Assembly: GCA_040752975.1 (NCBI GenBank)
Contig: JBFMHF010000006.1
Span: 1 to 64,000, forward strand
Source of the DNA: JADLDB01 sp040752975
Lineage (GTDB): Bacteria; Myxococcota; Myxococcia; Myxococcales; Myxococcaceae
DNA: 64,000 bases
Reading direction: 5' to 3'
Shown here: positions 27,960-36,376 of the stretch, one piece after another
Layout: each line of letters begins with the position of its first letter
Position numbering within the stretch: position 1 is the first letter of the stretch
Translations under genes and position numbers: made by a program
Notes under the pieces: model-generated
What the model was told of the DNA's origin: nothing
The model's input: only the letters and a program-made list of their open reading frames with translations
Databases searched by the model: none

Positions 27960-30479
27960 TCAGGGGGGCGGCCCGAGCGACGCGAGGTACCCGTCCTGGT
28001 CGAAGGCCTGATGCTTCCCAGCGCCGAAGTCGAGACTGCCCTCGAAGCGGCCACCGACGAGGAGATTGTTGGTGGCTCGATGGAACGCCAGCGCGCGTGC
28101 TGGAGCCTGGCTGGCGACGTACGTCTGCGCGCCCAGCAGCCGTCCGTCGTGAGGGTCGAACCGGGCCACGTACAGGTCCGAGCCACCCCGGTTCACGAGG
28201 CGCCGCTCGTCGATGAGCAGCTCCTTCGACAGGAACCGGCCGAAGACGATCGGCGCGCCCTGCTGGTCGAGCACCACGCGCCGCGCACAGTCCCGCGGAG
28301 ACTCGCCGCCGAAGCCCCGGGCCCACTGCACCTCGCCGGCGGACGAGAGCGCGGCCACATAAATGGTCCCAGGGAGTGCCGTGCTGCCCAAGGTCGCTCC
28401 TCGATGTTCGCCCGCGATGAAGAGGCCTCCGTCTTCTGCAAAAGCGATCGCCCCCTCGTACGGCTCGTCCGCCCCGGTGCCGTACCGGAGCGCCCACTGG
28501 GTCCGGCCGTCCTCCCCAGACAGCTTCGCGAGGAAGGTGTCAGCCTCACCCGCCGAGGTGAGGGCGACGCCACCCACGTCCAGCGATTCGTAGAAGTACC
28601 CCATCACTGCGATGTCGCCTCGGGCGTCGACGGCGCCGGAGTAGATGACCTCACCGCCCTGCCGTGAGGCGCTGGCGATGGTGCGCACCCACAGCACCTC
28701 CCACGTGGGGCTCAACTTGGCCACGAAGGCGTCCGCATAGCCAGGAGAGCGCAGTGTCAGACGCGTGGGACCGAAATCGAGAGTCGGTGAGACGAAGCTG
28801 CCGAACAACATCAGGTTTCCGTTGGGGTCGAGCGACGCGAAGGCCACTTCGCGGTCGGTCCCACCGATGCTCATCGACCGGACGTGGTTCCCGTTCTCGT
28901 CGAGCTCCAGCAGCAGGATGTCCGGCTGGATGTCCGTCGAGCTCTTGAAGGGGATGGGACCCCCTCCGTAATCCGCCTCCGCGGTGACCTCAGCGAGGAC
29001 GATCACATGCCCGTTGGGCGCCGCGATGACGTCGTTCCCCATGCCGCCCTGGCTGAAGCGGCGGGACCAGACGCAGTTGCCCTCGCGGTCGAAGCGGGCC
29101 ACGAAGAAGTTCGCCATGTCGGGCGTGGGCGCTGCGGTGAACGGCCCGCAGCCCAGGTCGACCATTCCGCGGAACCAGCCTGTCACGAGCAGCCGCCCGT
29201 CCTCGCCCACCGACACGACGTTCAGCGAGTCGGCGCCCTGGCCCGCCACGGTCGTGGACCACGCACGGCAGTGGCCCTGCACACAGCTGCCACTCGCGCA
29301 CTCGCGCGCCAGCGTGCACGAGGCGTCGTTCGCAGCCAGACCCATGGCTGGACGATCCGGTGAGGCGCCGCCGGCCACCCGCCCGGCCTCCCACCATCCC
29401 ACGAGGGCCATCGCCACGAGGCTGAGCGCACCGGTGCCTGCCAGGATCGGCCACCGACGGCGTCGCGGAGGCACTGCGGCGGCTTCGAGTGCCTGCCGCA
29501 CGCTGGCTGCGTCGGGAAAGCGGTCGTGGGGGTGCTTTGCGAGACAGCGCATGACGACCGCCGACAGCGCCTGGCCCACTTCCGGACGGGCCGCGACCGG
29601 CGTCACCGGCTGCTCCCCCAGCAGGGACGCCATCAACTTCACCTGGTTCGACCCGGAGAACGGGCGCCGCCCCACCAGCAACTCGTAGAGGACGACGCCG
29701 AACGAAAAGAGGTCCGTGCGCGCGTCCACCGGGTCACCCACGGCTTGTTCGGGCGACATGTAACCGGGCGTTCCGAGCACGTGGCCGGCGCGCGTCACGA
29801 GAGACGTCGGTTCATCGGGACGGGGCGAGGGGGTTCCGGGCCCAGCGCGCTTGGCGAGCCCGAAGTCGAGCAGCCGAACGTTGCCCGTCGGCGTGAGCAT
29901 CACGTTGTCCGGCTTGAGGTCGCGATGAACCAGTCCAGCCGCGTGGGCCGCACCGAGGCCCTCGAGGATTCGACCGGCGATCGCCCGCACTTCGGGAAGG
30001 CTCAGCGGCGCGCGGCTCATGCGTGCGCGCAGGCTCTCGCCTTCGACGAGCTCCATGGCCACGTAGATACGGCCGTCCAGTTCGCCGACCTCGTGGATCG
30101 CGGCGATGTTGGGGTGATTCACGGCCGCCGCGGCCCGTGCCTCACGCAGCAACCGGCGGCGGCGCTCGGGATCGTTCGCGTAGGCCGGGTGAAGCACCTT
30201 GAGGGCGACCGTGCGGCGCAGCGACAGGTTCTCGGCGCGGTACACCACGCCCATGCCGCCGCGGCCGAGTGGGGCGCCGACCTCGAAGGGGCCCAGGCGC
30301 TCTCCGGGCTTCAGTGGTTCCTCGTCGCCGAGGCCGTCGCCACCGCCCGCGAGCCGAAGGAGCAGCGCGTCGAAGGCCGGGTCGTCGCTCGACGCCCCAC
30401 TGTCGCCCGGGTCTACATCGGGCGTGGCTCTGGCTGGCTCGAATCCCCCGTCGGCCGGGCCTTCCCCTTGGCTCGCCAT
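27960..30479 (-). CDS. membrane Ser/Thr kinase with extracytoplasmic beta-propeller
   Basis: 839 residues from the ATG at 30479 (a TTG at 30518 is an alternative). A disordered start is followed by a kinase domain (about 62-335): LGRGGMGVVY, K94 (VALK), HRDLKPDN (185-192), DFG (205-207), GTPGYMSPEQ. One membrane helix (about 343-363) then leads to a roughly 470-residue exported region with a Cys pair segment (CTLARECASGSCVQGHC) and repeats such as ADAFVAKLSPTWEV / ADTFLAKLSGEDG of the SBBP beta-propeller type. It reads as an outside sensor joined to an inside kinase. The ECF sigma gene lies 52 bp upstream in the same direction, making a kinase-sigma pair. Confidence 0.93.
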   Translation of the reverse strand: MASQGEGPADGGFEPARATPDVDPGDSGASSDDPAFDALLLRLAGGGDGLGDEEPLKPGERLGPFEVGAPLGRGGMGVVYRAENLSLRRTVALKVLHPAYANDPERRRRLLREARAAAAVNHPNIAAIHEVGELDGRIYVAMELVEGESLRARMSRAPLSLPEVRAIAGRILEGLGAAHAAGLVHRDLKPDNVMLTPTGNVRLLDFGLAKRAGPGTPSPRPDEPTSLVTRAGHVLGTPGYMSPEQAVGDPVDARTDLFSFGVVLYELLVGRRPFSGSNQVKLMASLLGEQPVTPVAARPEVGQALSAVVMRCLAKHPHDRFPDAASVRQALEAAAVPPRRRRWPILAGTGALSLVAMALVGWWEAGRVAGGASPDRPAMGLAANDASCTLARECASGSCVQGHCRAWSTTVAGQGADSLNVVSVGEDGRLLVTGWFRGMVDLGCGPFTAAPTPDMANFFVARFDREGNCVWSRRFSQGGMGNDVIAAPNGHVIVLAEVTAEADYGGGPIPFKSSTDIQPDILLLELDENGNHVRSMSIGGTDREVAFASLDPNGNLMLFGSFVSPTLDFGPTRLTLRSPGYADAFVAKLSPTWEVLWVRTIASASRQGGEVIYSGAVDARGDIAVMGYFYESLDVGGVALTSAGEADTFLAKLSGEDGRTQWALRYGTGADEPYEGAIAFAEDGGLFIAGEHRGATLGSTALPGTIYVAALSSAGEVQWARGFGGESPRDCARRVVLDQQGAPIVFGRFLSKELLIDERRLVNRGGSDLYVARFDPHDGRLLGAQTYVASQAPARALAFHRATNNLLVGGRFEGSLDFGAGKHQAFDQDGYLASLGPPP

Positions 30480-30531
30480 GCAGGAGTGGAGGTTGGCATG
30501 GACGCGGCGGGCGACCAAGGGAGGCGGCGCG

Positions 30532-31131
30532 TCAATCGAGCAGCCCTTGCTCGCGCGCTCGCTCGCGCAGCCGGGTCTTCAGCAGCTGAAAGCGTTTCCG
30601 GAGCCGGGCCGCTTCGCGCGTGAGGGAGCCAGGGGAATCCACATTGCCCATGACGCGCGCCACGTCCTGCCACTCCATCCGCCGGGAGATCCGGAGGACC
30701 AGCAGCTGGTGGTCTTCTTCGGGCAACTCGTTTCGGAGTTGGTCGAGCTTGTCCTGCGCCTCGCTTCGCAGCCAGGTCCAGGTACGGGTGCGTACCTGGT
30801 GCGCGAGCTCGCCCGCCTCGCTCAAAGGCACGTGACGGCCCGGGCGGCGGTGGGCGGAGCGCCTCGAGCGCGAAGCGGCGTGACGGGCCAACGTGTAGAA
30901 CCAGGTGCGAAGTGAAGCTCGCCACTGGAAGCTCGACAGACCGCGCCACACATCCTCGCAGGTGTCACCGAAGACGTCGCTCGCGTGGTCTTCGTCCCGC
31001 AGCGTCGTGACCAGGAAGGCCAGCACCTCGGGTCCGTAGGCCTCGATGGCGCGTCGTGCCGCCGCGCGGAAGTCTCCAGCCTGGTGAAGCGCCCGGATTT
31101 CGGCTTCCGGCGGGGCAGGGGAAGAACCCAC
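30532..31131 (-). CDS. ECF-type RNA polymerase sigma factor
   Basis: 199 residues, GTG start at 31131. Sigma region 2 (about 25-95: VLAFLVTTLRDEDHASDVFGDTCEDVWRGLSSF, then FRTWFYTLARHAASR-like core) and region 4 (about 135-190: ELPEEDHQLLVLRISRRMEWQDVARVM) are recognisable. No anti-sigma gene is adjacent; instead a transmembrane Ser/Thr kinase follows. Known kinase-linked ECF groups are activated by phosphorylation, and the same is inferred here. Diverges from a lipoprotein gene that may be one of its targets. Confidence 0.9.
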   Translation of the reverse strand: MGSSPAPPEAEIRALHQAGDFRAAARRAIEAYGPEVLAFLVTTLRDEDHASDVFGDTCEDVWRGLSSFQWRASLRTWFYTLARHAASRSRRSAHRRPGRHVPLSEAGELAHQVRTRTWTWLRSEAQDKLDQLRNELPEEDHQLLVLRISRRMEWQDVARVMGNVDSPGSLTREAARLRKRFQLLKTRLRERAREQGLLD

Positions 31132-31246
31132 GGAGCGTCATCCTGCTCGACGAGCCTGGTCCCGACAAGGAACGCGGCGCTCCGGGTTTCACATCGCGCC
31201 GGGCCCCGCCTCTACCCCGGGCAAACCTGAACACAGGGGGAGAACC

Positions 31247-31996
31247 ATGCGGACTTCGAAGTGTTTGCTGTGGGGTGCAGCTCTGGCGGCACTGGCGTTG
31301 GGCTCAGGTTGCGCGACGAGCTCGACGACGCGGGGCCAGCTGCTGAGCCTCTCGGTGACGGCGGACGAGCTTGAACCCGGCGGGGGGGGCGGCGCAGCGG
31401 GCGTCTCTGATGGGCCCGGGGAACGAGTACTCACAGCCACCGATTCGCGCGGGCACACCAGCGCAGCGAGCGCTCGGCCCATCATCGAGCCGACTGCGGC
31501 TTCCCCGGAGCCTGAACGCAGCGTGGCGCAGGCCGCGGTCAAGACGATGGAGGCGGCGCCGAGCGAGCCGGCGGGCGGCCCTCTCAACGTGGCTCGAGTG
31601 GCCGTCACCGTGAGGATGAAGGACGAAGCGCAGCACGCGACGGTCCTTGCTCCATCAGGAGAGAAGTGCGCTACGCCCTGTACGTTGAGCCTCGCGCCAG
31701 GGCCAAACCTCCTGACCTTCGAGGGCGACGCCAGCGGTGTGGGCTGGGTCGAGGTGCCCGCCGCCGGAGGAACGCTGCAGGTGGCCTTCGCCAGCCGGGG
31801 ACGGAGGACGGCCGCGTGGGTGCTGGGCGGCCTGGGTTTCCTCGTCATCGGAGTCGGCGCGGCCCTGGCTCCCGTCCTGGGGGGCGTGCCGCTGTTGATC
31901 ATGGCCGGCGCCGGCCTCGCGCTCTTTCTCCCGGGCCTCATTCTCGGCCTCACGAACAAGGACTCGTTCGAGTGGCTCGAGGCCCCCTCGTCGTGA
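31247..31996 (+). CDS. lipoprotein with C-terminal membrane hairpin
   Basis: 249 residues. Lipoprotein signal ends GSGC (C22). The middle is Ala/Pro/Glu-rich and disordered; about 115-185 is a PEGA-like beta domain (VAVTVRMKDEAQHATVLAPSGEKCATPCTLSLAPGPNLLTF); two hydrophobic helices follow (about 188-235). Diverges from the ECF sigma gene, with 115 bp between, and is followed closely by another lipoprotein gene and the 7TM kinase. Function unknown. Confidence 0.78.
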   Translation: MRTSKCLLWGAALAALALGSGCATSSTTRGQLLSLSVTADELEPGGGGGAAGVSDGPGERVLTATDSRGHTSAASARPIIEPTAASPEPERSVAQAAVKTMEAAPSEPAGGPLNVARVAVTVRMKDEAQHATVLAPSGEKCATPCTLSLAPGPNLLTFEGDASGVGWVEVPAAGGTLQVAFASRGRRTAAWVLGGLGFLVIGVGAALAPVLGGVPLLIMAGAGLALFLPGLILGLTNKDSFEWLEAPSS

Positions 31997-32034
31997 CCTG
32001 GTTTTTCTCCATTCCCATCACCCTGGAGGTCTTC

Positions 32035-32427
32035 ATGTTCCAACGAATCGCAATCCTGGTTGGCCTGGCGCTTTTTTCGAGCGGGTGCATCAAGCGCACG
32101 GCGGTCGTGCCGTCGCCCGTGAGCGCCGACGATGCAGTGCAGCTGGAGCGGGCGTTGCTCGGGACGTGTGACGTCGTCGCTTCTCAGAAGGAAGGTGGAG
32201 ACCGGAAGAATGAGGAGGGGCTGTCATTCACCTTCGGGCGCGATGGCATGGGCGGGTACAACGCCATGGGGATCCCGCTCAACTTCAAGTACCGGCTCGA
32301 GGGCCGCAACGTCCTCATGAGCCAGGGCTATGAGGCCTTTCGCGTGGACGACTGGAGCGGACCCGAGCTGCGGCTCTTCGTCTACGACCTGTCGACGACC
32401 TTCATCTGCCGGAAGCGCGGCGCGTAG
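32035..32427 (+). CDS. small lipoprotein
   Basis: 130 residues from ATG 32035, with a GGAGG site. Signal MFQRIAILVGLALFSSGC gives the lipidated Cys. The mature domain has LERALLGTCDVVASQKEGG..., LSFTFGRDGMGGYNAMGIPLNFKYRLEGRNVLM: a pattern of short beta-strands like small lipocalin-type stability assays ('lipocalin-like' domain family); this is tentative. Ends 8 bp before the next gene, so one operon. Confidence 0.75.
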   Translation: MFQRIAILVGLALFSSGCIKRTAVVPSPVSADDAVQLERALLGTCDVVASQKEGGDRKNEEGLSFTFGRDGMGGYNAMGIPLNFKYRLEGRNVLMSQGYEAFRVDDWSGPELRLFVYDLSTTFICRKRGA

Positions 32428-32435
32428 AGCCAGGC

Positions 32436-34505
32436 GTGCAGCGTGCGGCTCTCCTTCTGGTGGTGGTGGGGGCGGGAGCCGCGCGCGCCGCGGCCCTCGA
32501 GCACGTGGAGTACCGCTGGTCGAGCGAGGGCGCCTGGCACTCGACACCGCCAGCGAGGCCCGCGGCTGGCGGAGTGTTCCAACTGCGCGGCGTCGTGCCT
32601 CCGCTCGGGGAGGCGCCGATGGCGTCGATTCCCTTCGTCTTCGGTCGCCTCGGAGCGACGCTCGATGGGACGCGGCTGGAGCTGGCGGGACCTTCGCCGC
32701 TGGTGACGCTGCCTGCGGACGCGGCCGGGAAGGTGCTCGAGGTCTCGTACGCGACGCGGGCGCCGCCGAGGAACGTGGGGTTGCACGTGGGCAGCAGTGA
32801 GGAGGTGTTGGCGGACTTCGCCGAGGACCTCCGCTCCTTTGCGCTGGGCACCGGTCTGTTCGTGCTCGGGGTGTTGATCTGCCTGTCCGTCATCGGCCGG
32901 TTCGGGAGCGCGTGGTTCTTCTTTGGCGCGTTCGCTGCGTGCATGGGCCTGATGAAGGTCGCAGGCGCCTGGGCCGTCTTCCCGATGGCGCTGCCTTTTC
33001 CCCGGCTCATCCTGGTCGCCCAGGACCTGACCATCTGGCTCGCTCCGGCCGCGCTCGGCGGCTTCTCGGCCCAGCTCTTCCGCGGCGCCCTCGCGCCGTG
33101 GCTGCGTCGCGTCGGTTGGCTCGCCGCGCTATCGAGTGCTGCGCTCCTCACGCTCGAACTGCTGGATCTCACCAGCGCACGGCTGCTGCGCCCTGCCGCC
33201 GAGCTCGTCGTCGTCGTCACGCTGGGGCTCGTCCTCGCGACTGTCTTGCCCCTCGCACGCCGGGGCGATCGCCGGGCGCGGTTGGTGGTGTGGGGAGTGG
33301 CGGCGCAGGTGGTGTCGGCGGTTCCCGAGCTGCTTCACGGGCTGCACATTGGCACCTTCAGCACCGGGTACCTGGGCACGCTGGCGTTGATTGGCTGCCT
33401 GGCGCTCGCGTTGCGCAGGGAGTACGCGGACAAGAACGAGCACCTGATGCAGTTGACGGACGCGCTCGAGGCGCGGGTCGCTGAGCTCGACGCGAGGCAC
33501 CGCGAGGTCGCGACGCTGAACGCCGAGCTGCGATACCAGGTTGGTGAACGCTCTCGCGAACTCGCGCGGCTCTTGAGCACATCGCTGGAAGCGAAGGGCC
33601 CGGTGGTGGCTGTGGCCTCGCTGGAGGGCACGATCCTCGGGGGGCGCTACCGCCTTGGGCGGGCGCTGGGAAAGGGCGCCATGGGCAGCGTCTTCGCCGC
33701 TGAGCGTGTGAGCGACGGAGCGCGAGTCGCCATCAAGGTGCTGCACTCGTTGCGGGACGAGGCCGACGCGGTGCGCTTTTCCCGTGAGGCGGAAATCGCC
33801 GCGCACGCGAGCCACCCGAACCTGGTCGCGGTCCTTGACGTCGGAATGACGGCGACGGGCAGCCCTTTTCTCGTCATGGAGCACGTCGAGGGCGGAACCC
33901 TCGCCGACGAAGTCGGTCGGCTCGGGCTTGTGGCCAGCCTGTGCTACCTGAGCGACGTGGCGAAGGCGCTCAGGGCGCTTCACGCCGCCGGCGTCGTGCA
34001 TCGTGATCTCAAGCCGGCGAACGTCTTGCTCGAAAAGCGGGGCGAGACGCAGGTGGCTCGGCTTTCGGACTTCGGCATCTCCCGTCGCGAGGACCTCGTG
34101 GCAGATGAACACGCAAACACCTTCAGGAAGGCCGAGCGGCTGACCCGCACCGGAGCCTTCCTCGGCACGCCGCTCTACATGGCCCCCGAGCAGGCCACGC
34201 AGGCCGCGCGGGTCGAGCCCAGCGCCGACATCTTCAGCTTCGGCGTGATGGCCTACGAGCTGCTCACCGGGCAGCCACCCTTCATGCCGCCCGCTGTGTT
34301 CCGGGTGCTGGCCCACGCGCCCATTCCTGCGCCCGAGTTGAAGCTGGCTCGGCTCGAGGGGATGTCGGCGGCCGTCGGCGCGGCTTTGGACGCCTGCCTG
34401 TCGCTCGACCCCGCCGCCCGGCCGGAGGCGGGAACACTGGTTGAGGTGCTGAGCGGAACGGAGTTGCGGTCAGCGGCGCAGTCCGCCCACGGCCTCTCGC
34501 GCTGA
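32436..34505 (+). CDS. 7TM receptor fused to a Ser/Thr protein kinase
   Basis: 689 residues, GTG start. Signal peptide (1-19), an extracytoplasmic beta domain (about 20-130), seven membrane helices (about 138-155, 158-181, 190-213, 225-244, 252-274, 280-303, 309-327) in the 7TMR-DISM arrangement, a coiled coil (about 330-380), then a cytosolic kinase (about 403-675) with LGKGAMGSVF, K434, HRDLKPAN (522-529), DFG (545-547) and GTPLYMAPEQ. 7TMR-DISM modules usually feed histidine kinases or cyclases, so a Ser/Thr kinase output is unusual. The stop codon lies within the right copy of the 25-bp direct repeat. Ligand unknown. Confidence 0.93.
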   Translation: MQRAALLLVVVGAGAARAAALEHVEYRWSSEGAWHSTPPARPAAGGVFQLRGVVPPLGEAPMASIPFVFGRLGATLDGTRLELAGPSPLVTLPADAAGKVLEVSYATRAPPRNVGLHVGSSEEVLADFAEDLRSFALGTGLFVLGVLICLSVIGRFGSAWFFFGAFAACMGLMKVAGAWAVFPMALPFPRLILVAQDLTIWLAPAALGGFSAQLFRGALAPWLRRVGWLAALSSAALLTLELLDLTSARLLRPAAELVVVVTLGLVLATVLPLARRGDRRARLVVWGVAAQVVSAVPELLHGLHIGTFSTGYLGTLALIGCLALALRREYADKNEHLMQLTDALEARVAELDARHREVATLNAELRYQVGERSRELARLLSTSLEAKGPVVAVASLEGTILGGRYRLGRALGKGAMGSVFAAERVSDGARVAIKVLHSLRDEADAVRFSREAEIAAHASHPNLVAVLDVGMTATGSPFLVMEHVEGGTLADEVGRLGLVASLCYLSDVAKALRALHAAGVVHRDLKPANVLLEKRGETQVARLSDFGISRREDLVADEHANTFRKAERLTRTGAFLGTPLYMAPEQATQAARVEPSADIFSFGVMAYELLTGQPPFMPPAVFRVLAHAPIPAPELKLARLEGMSAAVGAALDACLSLDPAARPEAGTLVEVLSGTELRSAAQSAHGLSR

Positions 34506-34525
34506 CTCAGGCCGTCGCCTCCACG
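34501..34525 (+). repeat. 25-bp direct repeat, right copy
   Basis: Identical to 27158-27182. It spans the stop of the 7TM kinase and the last codons (on the minus strand) of the methyltransferase, where it is true coding sequence. The two copies enclose 7.3 kb. Confidence 0.8.
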
Positions 34526-35157
34526 AAGACCTCCGCCCACGCCACCGGCTGCCACACCGGCCCCGTCTCCACCCTCGCGCTCGAGAAGCCTGCTTCGCCC
34601 AGCATCCGGTGCCACTGGGGCACCGAGAAGATGCGCACCTCTTCCAGCCCGAAGACGGCGTTCTCGATGAGGTCGATGGACGCCCAGCCGAAGAGGTGGT
34701 CCTTCCGCGGATCGACCAGCACCAGCAGGCCGCCGGGCTTGAGCACCCGGCGCATCTCTCTCAGCGCGGCCAGGTGGTGCGGGTAGTGGTGGAACGAGTT
34801 GGTGCAGATCACCTTGTCGAAGGCGCCGTCTCTGAAGGGGAGCCTCCCCGCGTCGCCGCGCGTGAGTCGTCCGGCGAGAGCGGGGACCGTGCGCGCCGTC
34901 TCCAGCATCCCCTGGGAATAGTCGAGGCCCACTGCCACCGCGCCGTGGGCGGCGATCCGCTCCGCGCCGTCTCCCGGCCCGCAGCCCAGGTCCAGCACCT
35001 GCTGACCGGGCGAGAGCCGCAGCCGCTCGATGGCCACCCGCTGGATGCGGCGCAGCTCCAGCCCGAGGAGGGTATGCCGGTAAAACCGGCTCCAGACGTC
35101 GAAGAAACGGCCGTGCTTGTGCTTGGGGTCGTCCACAGGAATGCCGTCATGGATCAT
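34507..35157 (-). CDS. class I SAM-dependent methyltransferase
   Basis: 216 residues. Motif I VLDLGCGPGDGAERIA (about 54-69), acidic end of strand 2 VGLDYS, motif with DAGRLPFRDGAFDKVICTNSFHHYP and the post-motif RVLKPGGLLVLVDP place it in the Methyltransf_11/UbiE-like group. Substrate unknown; small molecules or lipids (quinones, sterols, phospholipids) are typical. It converges on the 7TM kinase with a single base between stops. Divergent from the SPFH gene. Confidence 0.9.
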   Translation of the reverse strand: MIHDGIPVDDPKHKHGRFFDVWSRFYRHTLLGLELRRIQRVAIERLRLSPGQQVLDLGCGPGDGAERIAAHGAVAVGLDYSQGMLETARTVPALAGRLTRGDAGRLPFRDGAFDKVICTNSFHHYPHHLAALREMRRVLKPGGLLVLVDPRKDHLFGWASIDLIENAVFGLEEVRIFSVPQWHRMLGEAGFSSARVETGPVWQPVAWAEVFVEATA

Positions 35158-35263
35158 CGGGTTGGCTCATGCAATCGTGCGCCGCGCCGACCGTAGGGCG
35201 TTTGCAGTCTGACCAGAAGCGGGCCGCGCGAGCGTTCCCGCACACAACGCGAGGGAAGATCAG

Positions 35264-36322
35264 ATGGGAATCTTCGACACGCTGAAGTCCGAGGCGCAGC
35301 GCAACTTCATCGCGCGTGCGGACGAGGCCAAGGACCACATCATCTACAAGTATCCGGAGCGCAACATCCGGATGCTCACGCAGCTCACCGTCCAGGCGGA
35401 CGAGATGTGCCTGTTCGTCAAGGACGGCGTGGTGGTGGGCAAGCTGGGGCCCGGCCGGCACAACCTCGACTCCAACAACATCCCCTTCCTCTCGCGCCTG
35501 CTCGAGAAGGTGACCGGCGGCAACCTCTTCGTGGCCGAGGTCTACTTCGTCTCGCTGCGTGAGTTCTCGCAGATCAAGTTCGGCGGCCCCATCGGCGACG
35601 TGCGCGATCCAGAGACGGGCCTGGGCATCGGCACCATGGTGTACGGCGACTTCTCCATCAAGGTGACCGACCCCGAGAAGCTGATCATCGGGCTGGTCGG
35701 CCTGCGCAAGGCCGACAACGAGGACTTCATCGGCTGGTTCAAGAGCCAGGTGCTGAAGGTGACGCGCGATCGCATCGCCGAGCTCCTGGTGAAGAAGAAG
35801 TGGCCGTTGCTCGACGTGACGAGCGGCGCGTACACCGAGGAGATCGAAGAAGAGGTGATCGCCGGCACGGCGAAGCACACCGACTCCTACGGCATCAACG
35901 TGGTGCGCTTCGGCAACTTCACCATCAGCATCAAGCCCGAGGACGAGGCCACGCTGAAGAAGCTGTCGAAGGACGTGGCCTACTCGCGGCTCGCCGGCGG
36001 CTTCCAGCAGTACGCGCAGGGCCAGGCGATGCTCGGCGCAGCGGAAGGCATGGCCAAGGGCGGCGGCGACGGCGGCGGCGGGGCGGGCAACGCGCTCGGC
36101 GGCATGGGCATGGGCATGGGCTTCGGCATGGCCCAGATGTTCATGAACCAGAACCAGCAGGCCCACGGTCAGCAGCAGGGGCAGGCTCCGGCGCAGGCCG
36201 CGGCCGGTGGCGGTCGCTCGGTGATGGATCGGCTCAAGGAGCTCAACGAGCTCAAGAACGCGGGCCTCCTGTCCGAGGACGAGTACGGCGCCAAGAAGGC
36301 CGAGCTGATGAAGCAGCTGTAA
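35264..36322 (+). CDS. SPFH-domain protein with C-terminal SHOCT motif
   Basis: 352 residues. Residues 20-245 follow the YdjI/virion-core-like SPFH pattern (ERNIRMLTQLTVQADEMCLFVKDGVVVGKLGPGRHNLDS...), which forms oligomeric scaffolds on membranes. A Gly/Met-rich linker (about 263-290) and a Gln-rich stretch lead to the SHOCT helix hairpin (about 322-352: VMDRLKELNELKNAGLLSEDEYGAKKAELMKQL). No membrane helix. The zinc-ribbon gene 54 bp downstream is co-directional. Likely a membrane-associated organiser; specific role unknown. Confidence 0.87.
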   Translation: MGIFDTLKSEAQRNFIARADEAKDHIIYKYPERNIRMLTQLTVQADEMCLFVKDGVVVGKLGPGRHNLDSNNIPFLSRLLEKVTGGNLFVAEVYFVSLREFSQIKFGGPIGDVRDPETGLGIGTMVYGDFSIKVTDPEKLIIGLVGLRKADNEDFIGWFKSQVLKVTRDRIAELLVKKKWPLLDVTSGAYTEEIEEEVIAGTAKHTDSYGINVVRFGNFTISIKPEDEATLKKLSKDVAYSRLAGGFQQYAQGQAMLGAAEGMAKGGGDGGGGAGNALGGMGMGMGFGMAQMFMNQNQQAHGQQQGQAPAQAAAGGGRSVMDRLKELNELKNAGLLSEDEYGAKKAELMKQL

Positions 36323-36345
36323 GCAGCAGGCTTCGTACACCCCAA

Positions 36346-36368
36346 CCCTCTCCCCAATGGGGAGAGGG
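36346..36368. repeat. palindromic hairpin element, copy 2, over a ribosome site
   Basis: Perfect 10-bp stem (CCCTCTCCCC / GGGGAGAGGG) with an AAT loop. The right arm runs into GAGG and ends 8 bases before the next ATG, so folding would hide the ribosome site. Its sequence and flanks resemble the element at 23603 in inverted orientation. Confidence 0.65.
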
Positions 36369-36376
36369 AGGCGTTC

